A program made the position numbers and the translations under genes. A DNA stretch of 64,000 nucleotides from Setophaga petechia (taxonomy: Eukaryota; Chordata; Aves; Passeriformes; Parulidae): assembly GCA_024362935.1 (NCBI GenBank), contig JANCRA010000032.1:5135001-5199000 (forward strand). The letters run 5' to 3'. The notes beneath the pieces were generated by a model, which saw nothing but the letters and a program-made list of their open reading frames with translations, made no database searches and was not told the origin of the DNA. Of the stretch, positions 1 to 11,955 are shown in pieces (within the stretch, counting starts at the first letter, position 1; every line of letters begins with the position of its first letter).

Positions 1-1095
1 TATTTGCCTGCATAAATAAACCTGACGTTTTACTGCAAGAGAGGCAGCTATTTTAAAGATGGCAAAATGTCAGCTCTTGGATGGTTGGTTTCATTTAACA
101 GGGCTCCACATGAATTTATGAACTGTTCCATAACATCTTCTCCCTGCACCAAATGGCAGACTTTGGGCAGAAACCCAATGTATGTTTAGCTAATGTATAA
201 CAAACAGAGTATTTACATAGTCAGTGGACCCTATTAGGTATTAAGAATGGTCTCTTTCTAAATTTACTCTTAATTCCCTTCCGCAACAACCTGACTGAAG
301 TGCTCGCTTCTCAGAGAAGGCTAAGAAAATGTGCATTTACTCACATCTGTGTATAGGACTTTTCTTTCATTTTAAAATGTCTTTAACAAAACTTCTGACA
401 GTTATTTTCTTTTGCTGCAAGGGTGAGAATGTAGTTTAAGATATTGTTTCCTGACTTTAAAGGTGCCTTGTGGTTTTTAAGGATATTTCAGCAGCTAAAG
501 AAATTCTACTGCAGACACAATGTACCAGTTCATTTCTTAAGCAATAAATGGCAAGCAGGGTGGTGCTGAATAAGCATGCTTATATGGAATTTCTCTTTGA
601 AAAGACCACTAGTTAGGCCCTATAACACTTCAGTTGATATTTCCACAGTGCAAACACGATAGTGGAAATTAAGTTGCCCCAGCAAATTCAGTTTAGGAGA
701 AATTTGTTATGAATAAAATGCTGCTGCTGGCCTTAGAACATTGAATTTATCCACCAAATAATATCTTAGAAATACCACTTCAGAAGAAATCAGCTCTAAA
801 TAATTGATAAATTTGGTTTGTTTAGAAACCTTTTGACCCCTGTAATAGAAAGTAAAAACACATTTCAGTTATTAAAGTCACATATATTCCCTCTGGTAGG
901 GGAAGCTTTTAATTTTAAGCTGGTCTCTGTTGGGGCCATTTGATAAAGCTTGGAAAAACCTTTTCAACTGCTGCTGGTGGATTTGGGTCAGCTTCCCTTG
1001 GGAAAATGGCAAAAGATAAATTTGTAGCTTTTCATAACACATAAGAAAACTTCAGAGATTTTAAACATCAAGAACTATTGGAACTGAAAGACAGA

Positions 1096-1150
1096 CTTTC
1101 TCTTTTGTTTCTCCCCCTCCTCCTCCTGCTCCTTCTTCTCTTTTATTTCC
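1096..1150. repeat. Pyrimidine-rich (CT) low-complexity tract
   Basis: This is an almost pure C/T run with CTC and CTT repeats, including CTCCTCCTCCTG. It is a simple low-complexity tract with no coding sense. Such tracts can adopt triplex-like structure, but nothing here shows a function. Confidence 0.75.
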
Positions 1151-3126
1151 AAAAGGAACTTTAAATTCTCCTGTTGTTTTAATTTTTTTTTCACTATCGA
1201 GGTTAGAAAGTTTTGACCTCTCTAACTACACTACCAGTGGTCCTTATTAGTGTAAGATTTATTTTGAGATAGAAATACCATTATGCAGTTTTTGTTTTTT
1301 AATGGAGCTATTTCATTCTACTAGTTTCAAAGCTAAGAGCAAAGTAAAAACCCTCTATCACCCTTTTTTTTTTTTTAATGCATTTCTTAAACTTTGCTTT
1401 AGTCACTGTTACCAGATCTTTATGTCCACAAATATAAGTCAGTCTTATTTCCCCAGGACAGTAATCACAGTTTATGAATGAGGGCACTGATTCTACCGGG
1501 ATTGCCAAAATGTACCTGACATAACTGCACTGCTGTTCCACAGCAGGGAAATAAACGGGGGTGAAGGAGAAGAAACGTATTTAATGCTTATGAAAACAAA
1601 AAGACATAATAACACCCAATGGTCGAATATTTAAGTAGCCACTTCTGCGTAAAGCAAATACAGGCAACAAGACAGATTGTGCTGCTCTCTGAAGCTCTGA
1701 CTTGCAGACATCCTTGCCTATATTTGCAGAAGTTGCTGCCATTCTTTGTCCCTTCAGGAGCTGCCTCCAAGAAGCAACATTTGCCAACTTTGTGGGGAAC
1801 ACCCATTTCTATACATTTATCTGAAACTATAAAATTCACTTCATATAAACTACTGAATGGCCATAACTCATAATGGCCATAACCATCTTTCTCTGATAGT
1901 CTGGGATGAACAAGAACAAGCCCCCTAGAGCATAAAATCTGTGTGTTTTCTTACAGGCTCTAAAATGATTCAGCCTCTCTTCCCTGTTGTCATTAAGAGT
2001 AAAGTATGATTCCCTGGAATATACTGCTGAGCACAGTGAGAATCTGGAGTGGTAGATGGCTCTGGCAAGCCGAGTTCCTCTTTCTGAATTTCATGGTGAA
2101 TGAAGCATTGGCACTTTTGAAACTACAGAGCAGCCAAATTTTTTGATAACTGGACAAGTCCCTAAAATTTTGCTTACCTACAGCCTGTGAAGAGCGCTCA
2201 GCAACAAATGGGTAGAAGCAAAGCTTTTCTTCTAGACAACTAGCCTTTCTTGAGAAGCCAGTTCTTTCTTTTTGACTTTTCATGCTTGGTTGCTATTCCC
2301 AGTGTAAGACACTTCGTTGCATGGATGCAGTGGTAAATTATTAAAAGGGTCTCTACCAGGTCTCTACCATGCAATCACAAATTATGTGTTCATGTACCTC
2401 TGCCTATTCTTGGCAAGTGCCGCTCCTCTGAGTATTTCAGAAATTCAAACACCTTCATTATTTTGTTACATTAGAGCTATTATTCAAAGAGTTGCACCTA
2501 CACCCCATTAGCACCCTCAGAGGGAGGCCAACTCTTGGTAATTTATGTTGTGGAGGGATTGCCACCTTGGACAAGAAAGATGACATGCAGAAAGCTAGGC
2601 TGGGATTTTACAGCCACACTATTCCAGCTTCTCAAATAAACACACATAGCACACATCTTCATGGTCACTTGGTCCACTTGGATGAGTGAAAGGGGCTTCT
2701 TTGTGCTTACTGTGCACTCGGTGTTCACACAGGAAATAGTTGAGGAGCTGCCAGTATTTAAAAAGGTGACAGCCTGGAGTATTTCATGGTGTTTTTCTTG
2801 TGCAGGAATGTCTTGGAAGGATCTGACATTTTGAAAATTGAAAATTTTCTTTTTATTTTTTAAGGATTTTTTTTTCCTGTTGATACACTTTACCTGATGC
2901 CTAATTTTCTGTTTGCACCAAATCAGTGTAGGCTGTTCAACATCATTTACGCCAGACAGTTTCACAACTCAACACATACTCTAACACAAAGGCAATGCTA
3001 GCTAATAGTACATGTTGTCCTGCAGTTTTTACCTGGTTGCACTTGTTCTCCTAGAAACACAGATGACTTTTTTAATCTGTCTTTTCTTTGGCTATCACTC
3101 ATGCTAACAAGCAGTTTGTGTAGTAT

Positions 3127-3241
3127 CTCTGCTTCTGCTTTTTCTCTGTTCCTTGGACTTCTTTTTCTTCATCTGCATTCTTTCCCCTTTTTTTCCCCCT
3201 AATTCTCTTGCCCATTCTTCTTCTCTCTCTTCCACCCACCT
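3127..3241. repeat. Pyrimidine-rich (CT) low-complexity tract
   Basis: About 115 bases dominated by C and T, with runs such as TTTCCCCTTTTTTTCCCCC and CTTCTTCTCTCTCTTCC. Its complement accounts for a lysine/glutamate/arginine-rich reading frame on the minus strand, which is therefore not a gene. Confidence 0.7.
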
Positions 3242-6200
3242 TATCATAACCTCCAGCTCACAGGCAACTGCTGGATGATTCCCTTCCACTGCCTGTCTCA
3301 TATTTCAGTAGGCTGACTCTTCCCACCTACTGCAGCACACAAACTACTGCTGGCTAATTCCTCACCCCTAACGACTGTGAGCAGTACCTTCCCACGCATA
3401 TGCACCGGCACATATTCACCTGCTAGAAGCCTCTTTATGTCTTTCATCCTCTGACACACTGAAATAAAGCCTGTTTCTGGCCAAAACAATTGGATGTTTA
3501 CACCAGTTACAGAGGAAAGAGCCACCATATGCAAAGTGTGATTGCTTCAGATACATTACAGCTACTGCAAGCGATTAGCTAGAAGAAAAATCACCAGGTA
3601 AGCAAGAATGCTGACATTTTTTTAAGTTTATATAGAACTTAAAACATGAGCACAAATTTCTTCAAACTAAATTGCCCAATAGCAAAATGTCCCAAGTCAC
3701 AAGCGAGTAGAAATATGCTCTGTTGGCAGAGAAAAAGAATCCTGCAATTATTTCTGTCAACAAGCAGTTCTTCCAGAATACATAATGAAAAAAAGCCAAT
3801 CAAGTTCAAAAATGTAGTGTCTGACCATACTGAAATTTGGAAACCGTTTTACAGAATCCTTTTCTAAAGGCAAAAAGCAGTGGAAGTAAAGTGATATTGT
3901 TAAGAATAGAAAACTTGGAGTATATTTACATATTTAACATACTTGATAGTGTCTTCTCCAAGACAAATTTTCCAAAGTACCTGTCTCTCGAGCAGTAAAA
4001 AGCCACAGTAAAATAATAAGTCCAGCACACAGCTGACCATTTTCCACACAAATTAATTGCACATGAAAACACAAAACACATCTGACTTTTCAGTGCTAGA
4101 AGAGGGTAACTGCAGCTGAATATTCACCAGAGGAGGCAGAATTATCCATAGGATAAAAATATTGTAACACCATAATGACAAAACAAGCACTTTGACATTG
4201 TGTAAAGAACACCACTGTGTCATTGTAGCTAAAGGCAAGAAATCAGGGATGGTTGCATTATCCCTCATTCTTCTCTACATAATTAGAAAACAGAATCCAA
4301 GATGCCTTATCAAAAATAAAACACGCAACAGCAAAATCAGCAGTAAATACTGTAAAGTAAGTGCAAACAAAGCACTGAAACCTCATGAGATCCATGATCA
4401 TGTCAGCCTAGTGTAGGAACAGATTTATTTGAATCAAAGTGGAAGGATTACGTCTTGTAATGATTATTTCTTGAGTATTTTTTAAATTCAGCTGTTGAAC
4501 AACCCATTGATGCAACAATGTAATGACACATTGAAAATCACAGTTTGCTCATCACAGGATTCCAGATGAGTTAATCGCAGATAATTGCACACATTTTGCA
4601 AGCACGTCATTTCAACAGTTCTCTTTGATATTTCAATTTAAGTGCACCTTGTAAACTCTGGCTATGTACAGCCAAGTGCACCAGAAAAAGACTTTTCTCA
4701 AAGAGAAATGAACTTAAAACAACAAGATAAAAACAAGCCAAAACTCAACAATCCAACCAAAAGCCTACATTTTCTAGGTTAGAACATTTTGATCACAGAG
4801 GCATAAATGTTGGTGTCAAAACAAGCTCTCTGAATAAAAGGTTTTTGAACCTAAGTTAGCTTCAAAAGAAAATATACATAAACTGGGAGCGAGCAAACAC
4901 GGGGACAAAAATGCCATAAGTTCTCAGCATTAGCAGCAGAACTACTGCCAGGAGTTACATCACCAGCACCAAGACCATATGCCATCACTGTTTGTGATAC
5001 TGGTGAAATGAAAGCCTTTAGAGAACACCCAGCTGGATAATAACACTGCTTTTTGAGGTAACACAGATGCAGCCTTCTATGTCTCACTAACTTTGGTTCC
5101 TGAATGGAACAGAGAAAACAATTTTGAGGCACAATGCATTGTGTCCTAAATTAAACACATAAAACAAGTTTACCTTCAGTTAGGTAAAGCTCACTCAAAC
5201 TCACCAGTTATGCCATAAAACAAAGGAGCACACAAACACAGCAGTGCACGCTGCATCAGAAAGCAAATTTGCTTCGACAACTGCATTTGCCAGAGGAAAA
5301 TGAATTGTTTGGGGAAAGAAAGAGACCAGATGATTTGAACAGCAGTTACTGACAGTTGTCCTAAGTTCCACTTGAGACATTTCTATTCACGTGTGTGTTA
5401 TGAATAAGTGTCACAAGTTGGTAATGTCTTCATTTCAACTGGTTTCATTACCTGCATTTCATTTCCAGAAGAGTGGTGATACAGATCTCATGGTATTCAC
5501 TGCAGTTATAAAATTGATTTCTGCTCTCTGTAGATCCACAGAGAGGCTGAAGAATCCTCCAAGAAGCACTGCTTCTGAGCCCCTGCCCTGATGCCAATGT
5601 GTCCAGATTTATGTCTTTTTGGCTGGTAAGAAGTGGTGGTAAGAAGGGGGGTAATCATCAGAGTCCCGGTTTGGCTTCTTGATGCGGTGCTGCCGGGTGT
5701 ATGACACGTGCTGCTGAGCGTCGGCGTGGCTGTGGATTCACAGCACGTTCTTAGCCCTTTCCCTGCTGAAAGCAAATACCAGCCTGGAGGAGGCATGTTC
5801 CCACAAGGCTTAGCACAATGCTCAGCACCTCCCTATGCTGCAGAAGACCATCTGAGCTGGAACTCTTACATGCATTTAGCCATTAAAAATTTGTCTCACA
5901 TTTTTGTCCTACCAATAACATCACTAGAAATCTACCATAATAAAGGACTGAAGAAGATACTCTGTTTTTTCAAATATAGATGTTAGTACCTTTATATCAC
6001 GCTATTAAAGATTTCTCCATTAGGTTAAAAACATTTTAAGCTTTGTGCATGAGTCTTTGGACTGCTGCTATTCTGGAGGTAGCTGAAGTGAAACTAGCAA
6101 GAGCAATGTCGACTTTACCCATCAGTTTCCAAGTTCCTGAGAGCATATTTCATTTCAGAAATCCATGAGAGGGTTCAAAAAAATCTCATAATTCTAATAT

Positions 6201-8239
6201 CAGGAGAAATTCTGAAAGCAAAATATTACTGATCTCTGAATTGTTTTAAAACTAAAGTCTCAAATGCCTCTAAATTAGGAATCTATTTTTCACACAACTC
6301 TCGCTATGAAAAGTTTTGGTTGAAGCTGAATATGGTTCTCTTGATAAGTGTATGTGTGTGAAGCTGGGGGTTCATCTCAGAATCTGATAACTGTGAGTCC
6401 AGGATATAATCCATACCTGAGCAGTGTTCAGTATACATCTATGTTAAATGCTGAAGAAGCAAATTCTGGGTTTTCATTCCAGGACAAAGAACATTATTCT
6501 GCAAAGTCTTGTGCAAGATCTCTCTGCATAAGTAAAAGGAGTGTGCAATACCTTCAGTGACTTAATTCACAAACTACACTAATGACATGGATTGTGTGGC
6601 TTTCATGGGTTCTAGGTAGTTATCGCAAATGCTTAAATTCTGTATTTTTTTAACAAAGGAATGACATACACTACCTAAGATAGTGACATTAATGAATAGC
6701 TCACACTGTTTCTGAGCATAAGAACATATGAGATTCCAGGTTCACAAACTGCTAGTTGAAAATAGTTACTTGGTAACTGTAATAATAGTGACTGCAAAAT
6801 CAAACATGTAAGACTAAAATATCAGCCTTTTGGTTGTATGTGCTATCCTTCTCCTACCCTCTGAACAGTCCACCCTGAATACTGATTTAAAGAGGATCAA
6901 TCAGAAAGGGTAGTATGATCATATATAACACATATTTGCACCAGAACACATTCATGTAAAAGAAGCTAAATTAGGGTTCAGAGGCATTTCTTAATTCTCA
7001 AGTAGAAGCTCTTGCAACTGCAGGAAAATTAATTTAAAGATAACTCTTCAGGGAGTTATTTTACACTCCTTCTTATTTCTGGCATTGGAAGTTACTTATG
7101 AATCTTGAACCTGCTGCATTGCAGTGCAGGATGCTATTGCTAGGATTGTTGAGATCTTTAAGTGTACAGATGCACATTAGCTGAGAATGGGGTGTGTGTG
7201 TTTGTGTGCATTGTGTGAATGAGGAAAACATCTTGAATCTACAGTGTCAAGAAGTCTGTACTGCTACTCCTTAAGCTAAGTATTTTAGGGATGGTTTGAG
7301 ACAGAAACTGCTCAGTTTGGAATTTTTTGTAATGTAAGACCACAGACTCAAGCTCTTCTTCACCTACTTTTCCATTTTCTTGTCTTCAGCTGGTTCAATC
7401 TTGGTGTTGGCAGTGTCAGTGTGAGCTTGGCCTGCAGCCTGGAGTCTACTAAGGTTTTCTTAAGAGATAAAAATAAGAGAAGGGTAATGACAATTTCTGT
7501 CACTTTGCATCCTAAATGGAATTTTATGGGACAAAGAGAAGAGACTTCTGTGGCCCAAAGGGATTTCCTCTGCTGAATACCAAACACCTTCTACAAACAA
7601 CAGAAATGTGAGAGATTCTCAAAATAAAAGGTCACAGGGATTTTCTATAATAGAAAGGCTTTAACAACAGGGTGCTGTTACCAGCTGCCCTCCCAGTGAA
7701 TTAGGGAAAATTTTGGTGAAGAACTTCCTCAATATGTTTTTCTGCAATTCAAGGAGCTACTAATTTGAGGGATAGTCACTGGAGTTGTCAGAGTTTGAGC
7801 AGGGACCATGATGTTCATTTAGCAGGAGCCCAGAACACAGGGAAGAAAAATAAAAAAGGATTTACAGCAGAAAGGGAGATGACCATTCTACTTGGACAGC
7901 TCAGTGACAGCATGTCCAGGCTTGCACTGCTAAGGTAACATCCATGTGAGGGACAGAGGAACAGTATTTGTTTGATTTCTGGGAAGAGCCCAACTTCCTC
8001 ATGAGAAAGGCAGGGGAGGAATATGGCTGGCTAATGATTTCAGACTGCCTGAGGCAGTGAGTGGCTTGGCAGCTGCAGAGAAAAGCAACTCTTTCTCTGC
8101 CCACTCGCCACTAGAAGTCATGGTATAAACGGTTATTTATGACCAAATTTGGCTTAGAACACAATCAAGGATGAGCAAGACAGGTCAACAGGCACTGTGG
8201 CCATCCTTGCCCCTCACTAGGTATCCACAGAAATGGGAG

Positions 8240-8245
8240 CTGTTT
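8240..8245. repeat. 5' target-site duplication of solo LTR
   Basis: CTGTTT lies directly before the TG that opens the LTR and is repeated exactly directly after its terminal CA (8653-8658). A 6-bp duplication is the size made by alpha- and beta-type (class II) retroviral integrases. Gamma-type elements and ERVL usually give 4 or 5 bp. Confidence 0.65.
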
Positions 8246-8652
8246 TGTTGTATTGCACTAAATAGTTTTTAGTTTGCACTGGTGATGGAAGTTTGTACTG
8301 GGTACATGGTATTTCCCCCATACCCCCCCACCCCGTTGGTGGTCTGTCCCACGGGTGGCCCCGCCCCTCACCCCTCCCCAATGGCATCCCATTGGCCAGG
8401 ATCCCCTTTCCCCGCCCTCTCTCCTCATACAGTGGGTATAAAAACCCCACTGCCAGGGGACCATGCTGTTTTCTGCTCTGGTGGTCTCCATTTCCAGGAG
8501 TGTCCTGACCCAAGCCAATAAACAGGCTACTTGCTCCCGCGTAGGAATGAGCGCTTCTTGTCTTTTATCTTATCCATGCAATTCCGTGTGGGCTTGGGTT
8601 CCAGCTAGCCGGATATGACCCATAAAAGCTCAGAGAACTACGGAACATTGCA
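8246..8652 (+). mobile_element. Solo LTR of an endogenous retrovirus (class II-like)
   Basis: This 407-bp block opens with TG, closes with CA and is flanked by an identical 6-bp direct repeat (CTGTTT). It has the order of retroviral LTR promoter elements. A GC box (CCCCGCCCCT) sits near 8359-8368, CCAAT at 8378-8382, its inverse ATTGG at 8391-8395, a TATA box (TATAAAAA) at 8437-8444 and a polyadenylation signal AATAAA at 8517-8522, followed by a T-rich stretch. U3, R and U5 are therefore inferred at roughly 8246-8465, 8466-8540 and 8541-8652 on the + strand. No primer-binding site, gag, pol or env remnant flanks it, and the target duplication lies on both sides. The internal region was therefore lost by LTR-LTR recombination. 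It is richer in GC and CpG than its surroundings, which suggests a fairly young insertion. The 6-bp duplication favours an alpha/beta-retrovirus-like (ERVK-type) group, but the exact family is unknown. Confidence 0.8.
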
Positions 8653-8658
8653 CTGTTT
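8653..8658. repeat. 3' target-site duplication of solo LTR
   Basis: Exact copy of the CTGTTT at 8240-8245, starting right after the terminal CA of the LTR. Together the two copies define both ends of the insertion. Confidence 0.65.
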
Positions 8659-8783
8659 CTTTCTGTGGTTAAGAAGAAACAGGACCCAAGTTTAATCAGG
8701 ACTACCACCCACTCCAGAAGTTTGTGTGCCTTGAGGGGTTACTAGCACACATGGATTTAAAATAATATCAAGTCATTTCAGCC

Positions 8784-8810
8784 TGTGGAGAACATACTGA
8801 GTTCTCCACA
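8784..8810. repeat. Perfect short hairpin (10-bp arms)
   Basis: TGTGGAGAAC at 8784-8793 and GTTCTCCACA at 8801-8810 are exact reverse complements around a 7-nt loop (ATACTGA). It lies 126 bp beyond the LTR target duplication, so it is not part of that element. The function is unknown; it could be a chance palindrome. Confidence 0.7.
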
Positions 8811-10439
8811 TTCCCTTCTGTCCTTTCTCCACTACCCCTGGCTTCAAGTGGTCGTCCACATCTGGCCATCACCACTGTCTTCCCCCACCCACTCCTCTCC
8901 CTTGGACTCACAAGCTCCATTTCTTCACTCTGGTCATAATTACTTTATTTCTTCTCTGATCTGAGTACAGGAAAGCATAAGAAGAGGGACAGCACTTGAA
9001 CCCCATCCATTTTGAGAACAAAGAATCTGACTCTGAGATATGAAGAAACTGGAGCGAAGGGCCCCTCTCCCCCACAGAGGGTCAGGGCAGGGGGATGTGA
9101 CACGTGTCTGTGCTTAGGACATAATATGAACACAGTAAGACCTTTTGGTGAGTCAAATAATATTAAAACACAATGATAACTAATAGAGACTTTGAATATT
9201 CAGTGGTATGAGAGTAACCTTGTCTTTTTATGTGTCCTTCCATAGATAAAAAGAAGCAAAATTGTTGGGGTGCATAGGATTTCAAAATATTACTTCATAA
9301 TGAGCATAAAACACAGCTTAAAGCACATATTATGGGTCCAGAAGAACACATCTTTCAGTCTTCAAGAAATATTTAAACTAGTCTGGCAGATGAAGGTAAG
9401 AAAACATTCATTTCAGCTAGTCTTTCTTTGATACGTGCCAATGAGTACAGAAATGCGAAAATGAAACAACTTAAGAATGTGTAGTTCAAATTACATATGA
9501 AAATCATCCATTCAAAGTGTGGATTTAATCATTTTTGTCTTAGTCAGCTCATTCTTTCAATCACCCATTTCCTATTTCAGGTTACAATACTTGCACTGTA
9601 GTGTAGATTACTATAATTAACAGGTTAAATGCATGAAAACAGTTTTTTCCCCTTGATGTGCCTTTGGATCCTTTATTTTTGCTAGCAGTTATACTGTAGA
9701 GTCACTTCCTATGAAGGAGAAACAACTGCCGTGGGGTTTCTTAATGCTGCTTATGTTCTTTTCTTTCCCTCCACTAATAACAGTAAGAAATTATTGTCTG
9801 TAAATAAAAGAATATAATGGAGAGCATATATCAGGAGAAGCATGTTAAAAGCTGCATGTATAACATCTGTAGGTACAGACCACTTATACTGATGGAGTAG
9901 CCAATGCTGGCTTTTATTAAGATGCAGTGAGAACCTTTCTAATCTCATTGTAAATAAAGAGCAGTCCTTTTCTGATCCAAACGAACCCCTTCAGTTAGCA
10001 TGCAATTTAATTCTACAGAATAAGAAAGAAAATAGTCTTTTGTGCTGTGATATTTACAGCAAATATCAACATTGCTCTTTGTTTTCTCCACCAATGCTGT
10101 GTGACATATCCGTAGATTTATTTATTTTTTAATCATATGTCCTGCTGGTTATAACATAACTTAATGTACCAGCTGCAATTAACAGACTGTCAAAGGATCA
10201 ACTAACAAGTGCTGATAAGCTTCATTTAACTAATTTGAGGAGTGGAAGTTTGATTTTCTTTTTTTTTTCCAGGAAGGTAGCTTGTTTCCTTATTTCCTGT
10301 CAAGTGAGCCAACTCCTGTGACCTGTAGTTAAAAGGGCCCTTTGTAATTAAGGCAGTGAGCCTCCAAGTGAACAGTTCTCACAGTAGGAGGGGGAGCAGG
10401 GGGAAGAAGAAGAAGAAAAAAGCAACAAGGAAAAAAAAG
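8811..10439. other. Gene-free unique DNA
   Basis: No gene, RNA or transposon was recognised. A C-rich stretch occurs near 8820-8900 and a short A/G-rich run with GAAGAAGAAG near 10405-10440, directly before the CpG-dense spot. Confidence 0.5.
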
Positions 10440-10590
10440 AGGATGCATGACACTGCTTAACTAACTAATCGGAGCTGAGCCAATCCATTTTCCTGCGGGC
10501 CGCTCAGTGCTCCATGCGCACGCGGAATCTCGCCCTTCATTGGCTTCATGTCCATTTTATGGACCAGCGAGTCTATTAAGATCTTGGTGA
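10440..10590 (+). promoter_or_regulatory. CpG-dense spot with CCAAT boxes, NRF1-like site and splice donor
   Basis: In an otherwise CpG-poor window this block holds about eight CpG dinucleotides within roughly 80 bases (10490-10570). A CCAAT box lies at 10480-10484 and an inverted one (ATTGG) at 10539-10543. Between them TGCGCACGCGG at 10515-10525 closely resembles the NRF1 palindrome. After this, an ATG at 10548 opens 13 codons that end exactly at a consensus 5' splice site, TTG followed by GTGAGT (GT at 10587). This arrangement is what a small TATA-less promoter with a short first exon would look like, for a lncRNA or an unrecognised gene transcribed rightward. It could equally be a conserved enhancer. 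I found no matching downstream exon, so transcription is an inference. Confidence 0.35.
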
Positions 10591-11125
10591 GTGGCCCTAT
10601 CCGAGGGCAGGGCTCTCTCCCCGCCTACCCATAGACTACCAGAAACTGATCAGCCGTGTTATATCAATAACGTTCTCACACCAGGTTGTGTAAATTGATC
10701 TTTTACAATTTCTCTCGGTGACAGTCTCTGTAACCAACAAGATAAATCATTCCTCCTGTGGCTTTTTTATTGATTGCTGAGACCTGTATAAAAATTACAC
10801 TGCTCAAGCTGTGAAGTGAACATCCTCATAAAAGAAGACCTTCTATTTACAACCAAAATATGTTTGGTCCAGAGCAAGTGCAGATAGTAAATACCATCCC
10901 AATACTATAAGAGACCAGAATTAACTGAGATTCAAAGCACCAACAAAGTAACCTGCATAAACTTTTAAATGCGAATGGTGCACAGCAACACCAAGAAAAA
11001 AAAAGCAAACAAAAAAAACCCAAAATTTGCAGGGTTATAAAGTCTTGCTGAAGTAAAGGCAGTTGTAATAGCAAACCATCTGTTAAAAACAATGATGCAG
11101 AAGAAGCACAACACAATAAGCCTGC

Positions 11126-11180
11126 TTTTTTTTCTTTTTTTTTTTTTTTTTGGTGGTTTGTGGTTTTTTTTTTTTTTTTT
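11126..11180. repeat. Interrupted poly-T tract
   Basis: Two long T runs are separated by a short G/T spacer (GGTGGTTTGTGG). On the minus strand this reads as A-rich and produces lysine-rich spurious frames. It could be the A tail of an old retroposed copy on the minus strand, but no body was recognised beside it. Confidence 0.75.
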
Positions 11181-11734
11181 GCAATTGCTTGTACAAACAC
11201 TAACACAAATTGCTTTTTGATATCCTTTTAGCATCCATGCAATTTTTTTTTTTAATGGAACGGTAAGGTTTGAAGACTTCTTACCTTTCCAGAAAAGAAA
11301 TGATCTTCAACTTTGGAAGATCTGGCAGCTGTAATATAATTCTAGGGAAATGGATTTAAGCTGCTGCATAGTATTGGCTTTACTGTTTTATTAAAGTAAA
11401 TAGTCTAACACAGGCAATCAAATGCATTTACAGTTTTTAGGAAGCATCAACTCTACAATGATTATATTCCTTCTACTTTATTTGATCATTTAAATTCTGG
11501 TAAAATGGTCTCTAATTTCTTTGCTTTAATTATTTAAAACTTATGCTAATATTGTTTAGAGACAGTTTACAAGAACACCTTTTGAAACAGGTGGACTTAA
11601 ATGGAGCAAAACTGTTAAATGTTAAATCATCAAGCATGATGAAAGAATTAACAAGTGATTAAGAAGGCTGAAAACCAGACATGAAATACGAATTTCATTG
11701 TCTTACTGACTCGGTTTGTATTTTTTGGATAGGA

Positions 11735-11955
11735 CATTTGTGAGCCAATACTTCAATTTACCCACCTGTAAAAAGTTATTACAATATCTAGAGAAAATGT
11801 GTCATTTCTGTATCATGCTAAGTGAAATCAGTAGAGATACACCCAAGCCAGCCTTGTTCTCTGGGAAATTGTGAAGTTTAAATTAGTGTTTGCAAAGTAC
11901 TCTGAAACACTGGATGATGAGACCTTCAAAAATGCAAGCTCTTGTTATTATGATT
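11735..11955 (+). mobile_element. Old MIR/L2-like retroposon fragment
   Basis: Despite heavy decay the block follows the 3' half of MIR/L2-type amniote elements in order. First comes a CAATTTACCCACCTGTAAAA stretch (the family has a cytosine-rich 'CATCTGTAAAAT' motif). Then TGTGAAGTTTAAATTAGTGTTTGCAAAGTACTCTGAAA matches the 'TGTGAGG..TTAATTA..TGTAAAGCRCTTTGA' segment in outline. It ends with a GATGA segment and a TTATTAT tail near 11945. The orientation is +. The assignment rests on motif order read by eye, so a repeat-library alignment could change the subfamily. Confidence 0.5.

Larger units (their letters stand above)
1..8239. other. Gene-free AT-rich unique DNA
   Basis: I see no supportable gene here. 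The reading frames are short, occur on both strands and resemble no family I know. The stretch holds two pyrimidine-rich tracts (listed separately) and two small local duplications. At 1857-1886 ATGGCCATAA is repeated after a short spacer, and at 2348-2371 GGTCTCTACCA is repeated. No transposon remnant was recognised, although very old ones would be missed by eye. Confidence 0.6.

Noticed and set aside
2560..2625. TLDKKDDMQKA resembling the convertase TWRDMQ word.
   Set aside because: Only a few letters match, there is no neighbouring motif, and it is 39 kb from the relic.
10847..11234. Two Lys-rich minus-strand frames.
   Set aside because: Produced by the poly-T tract at 11126-11180.
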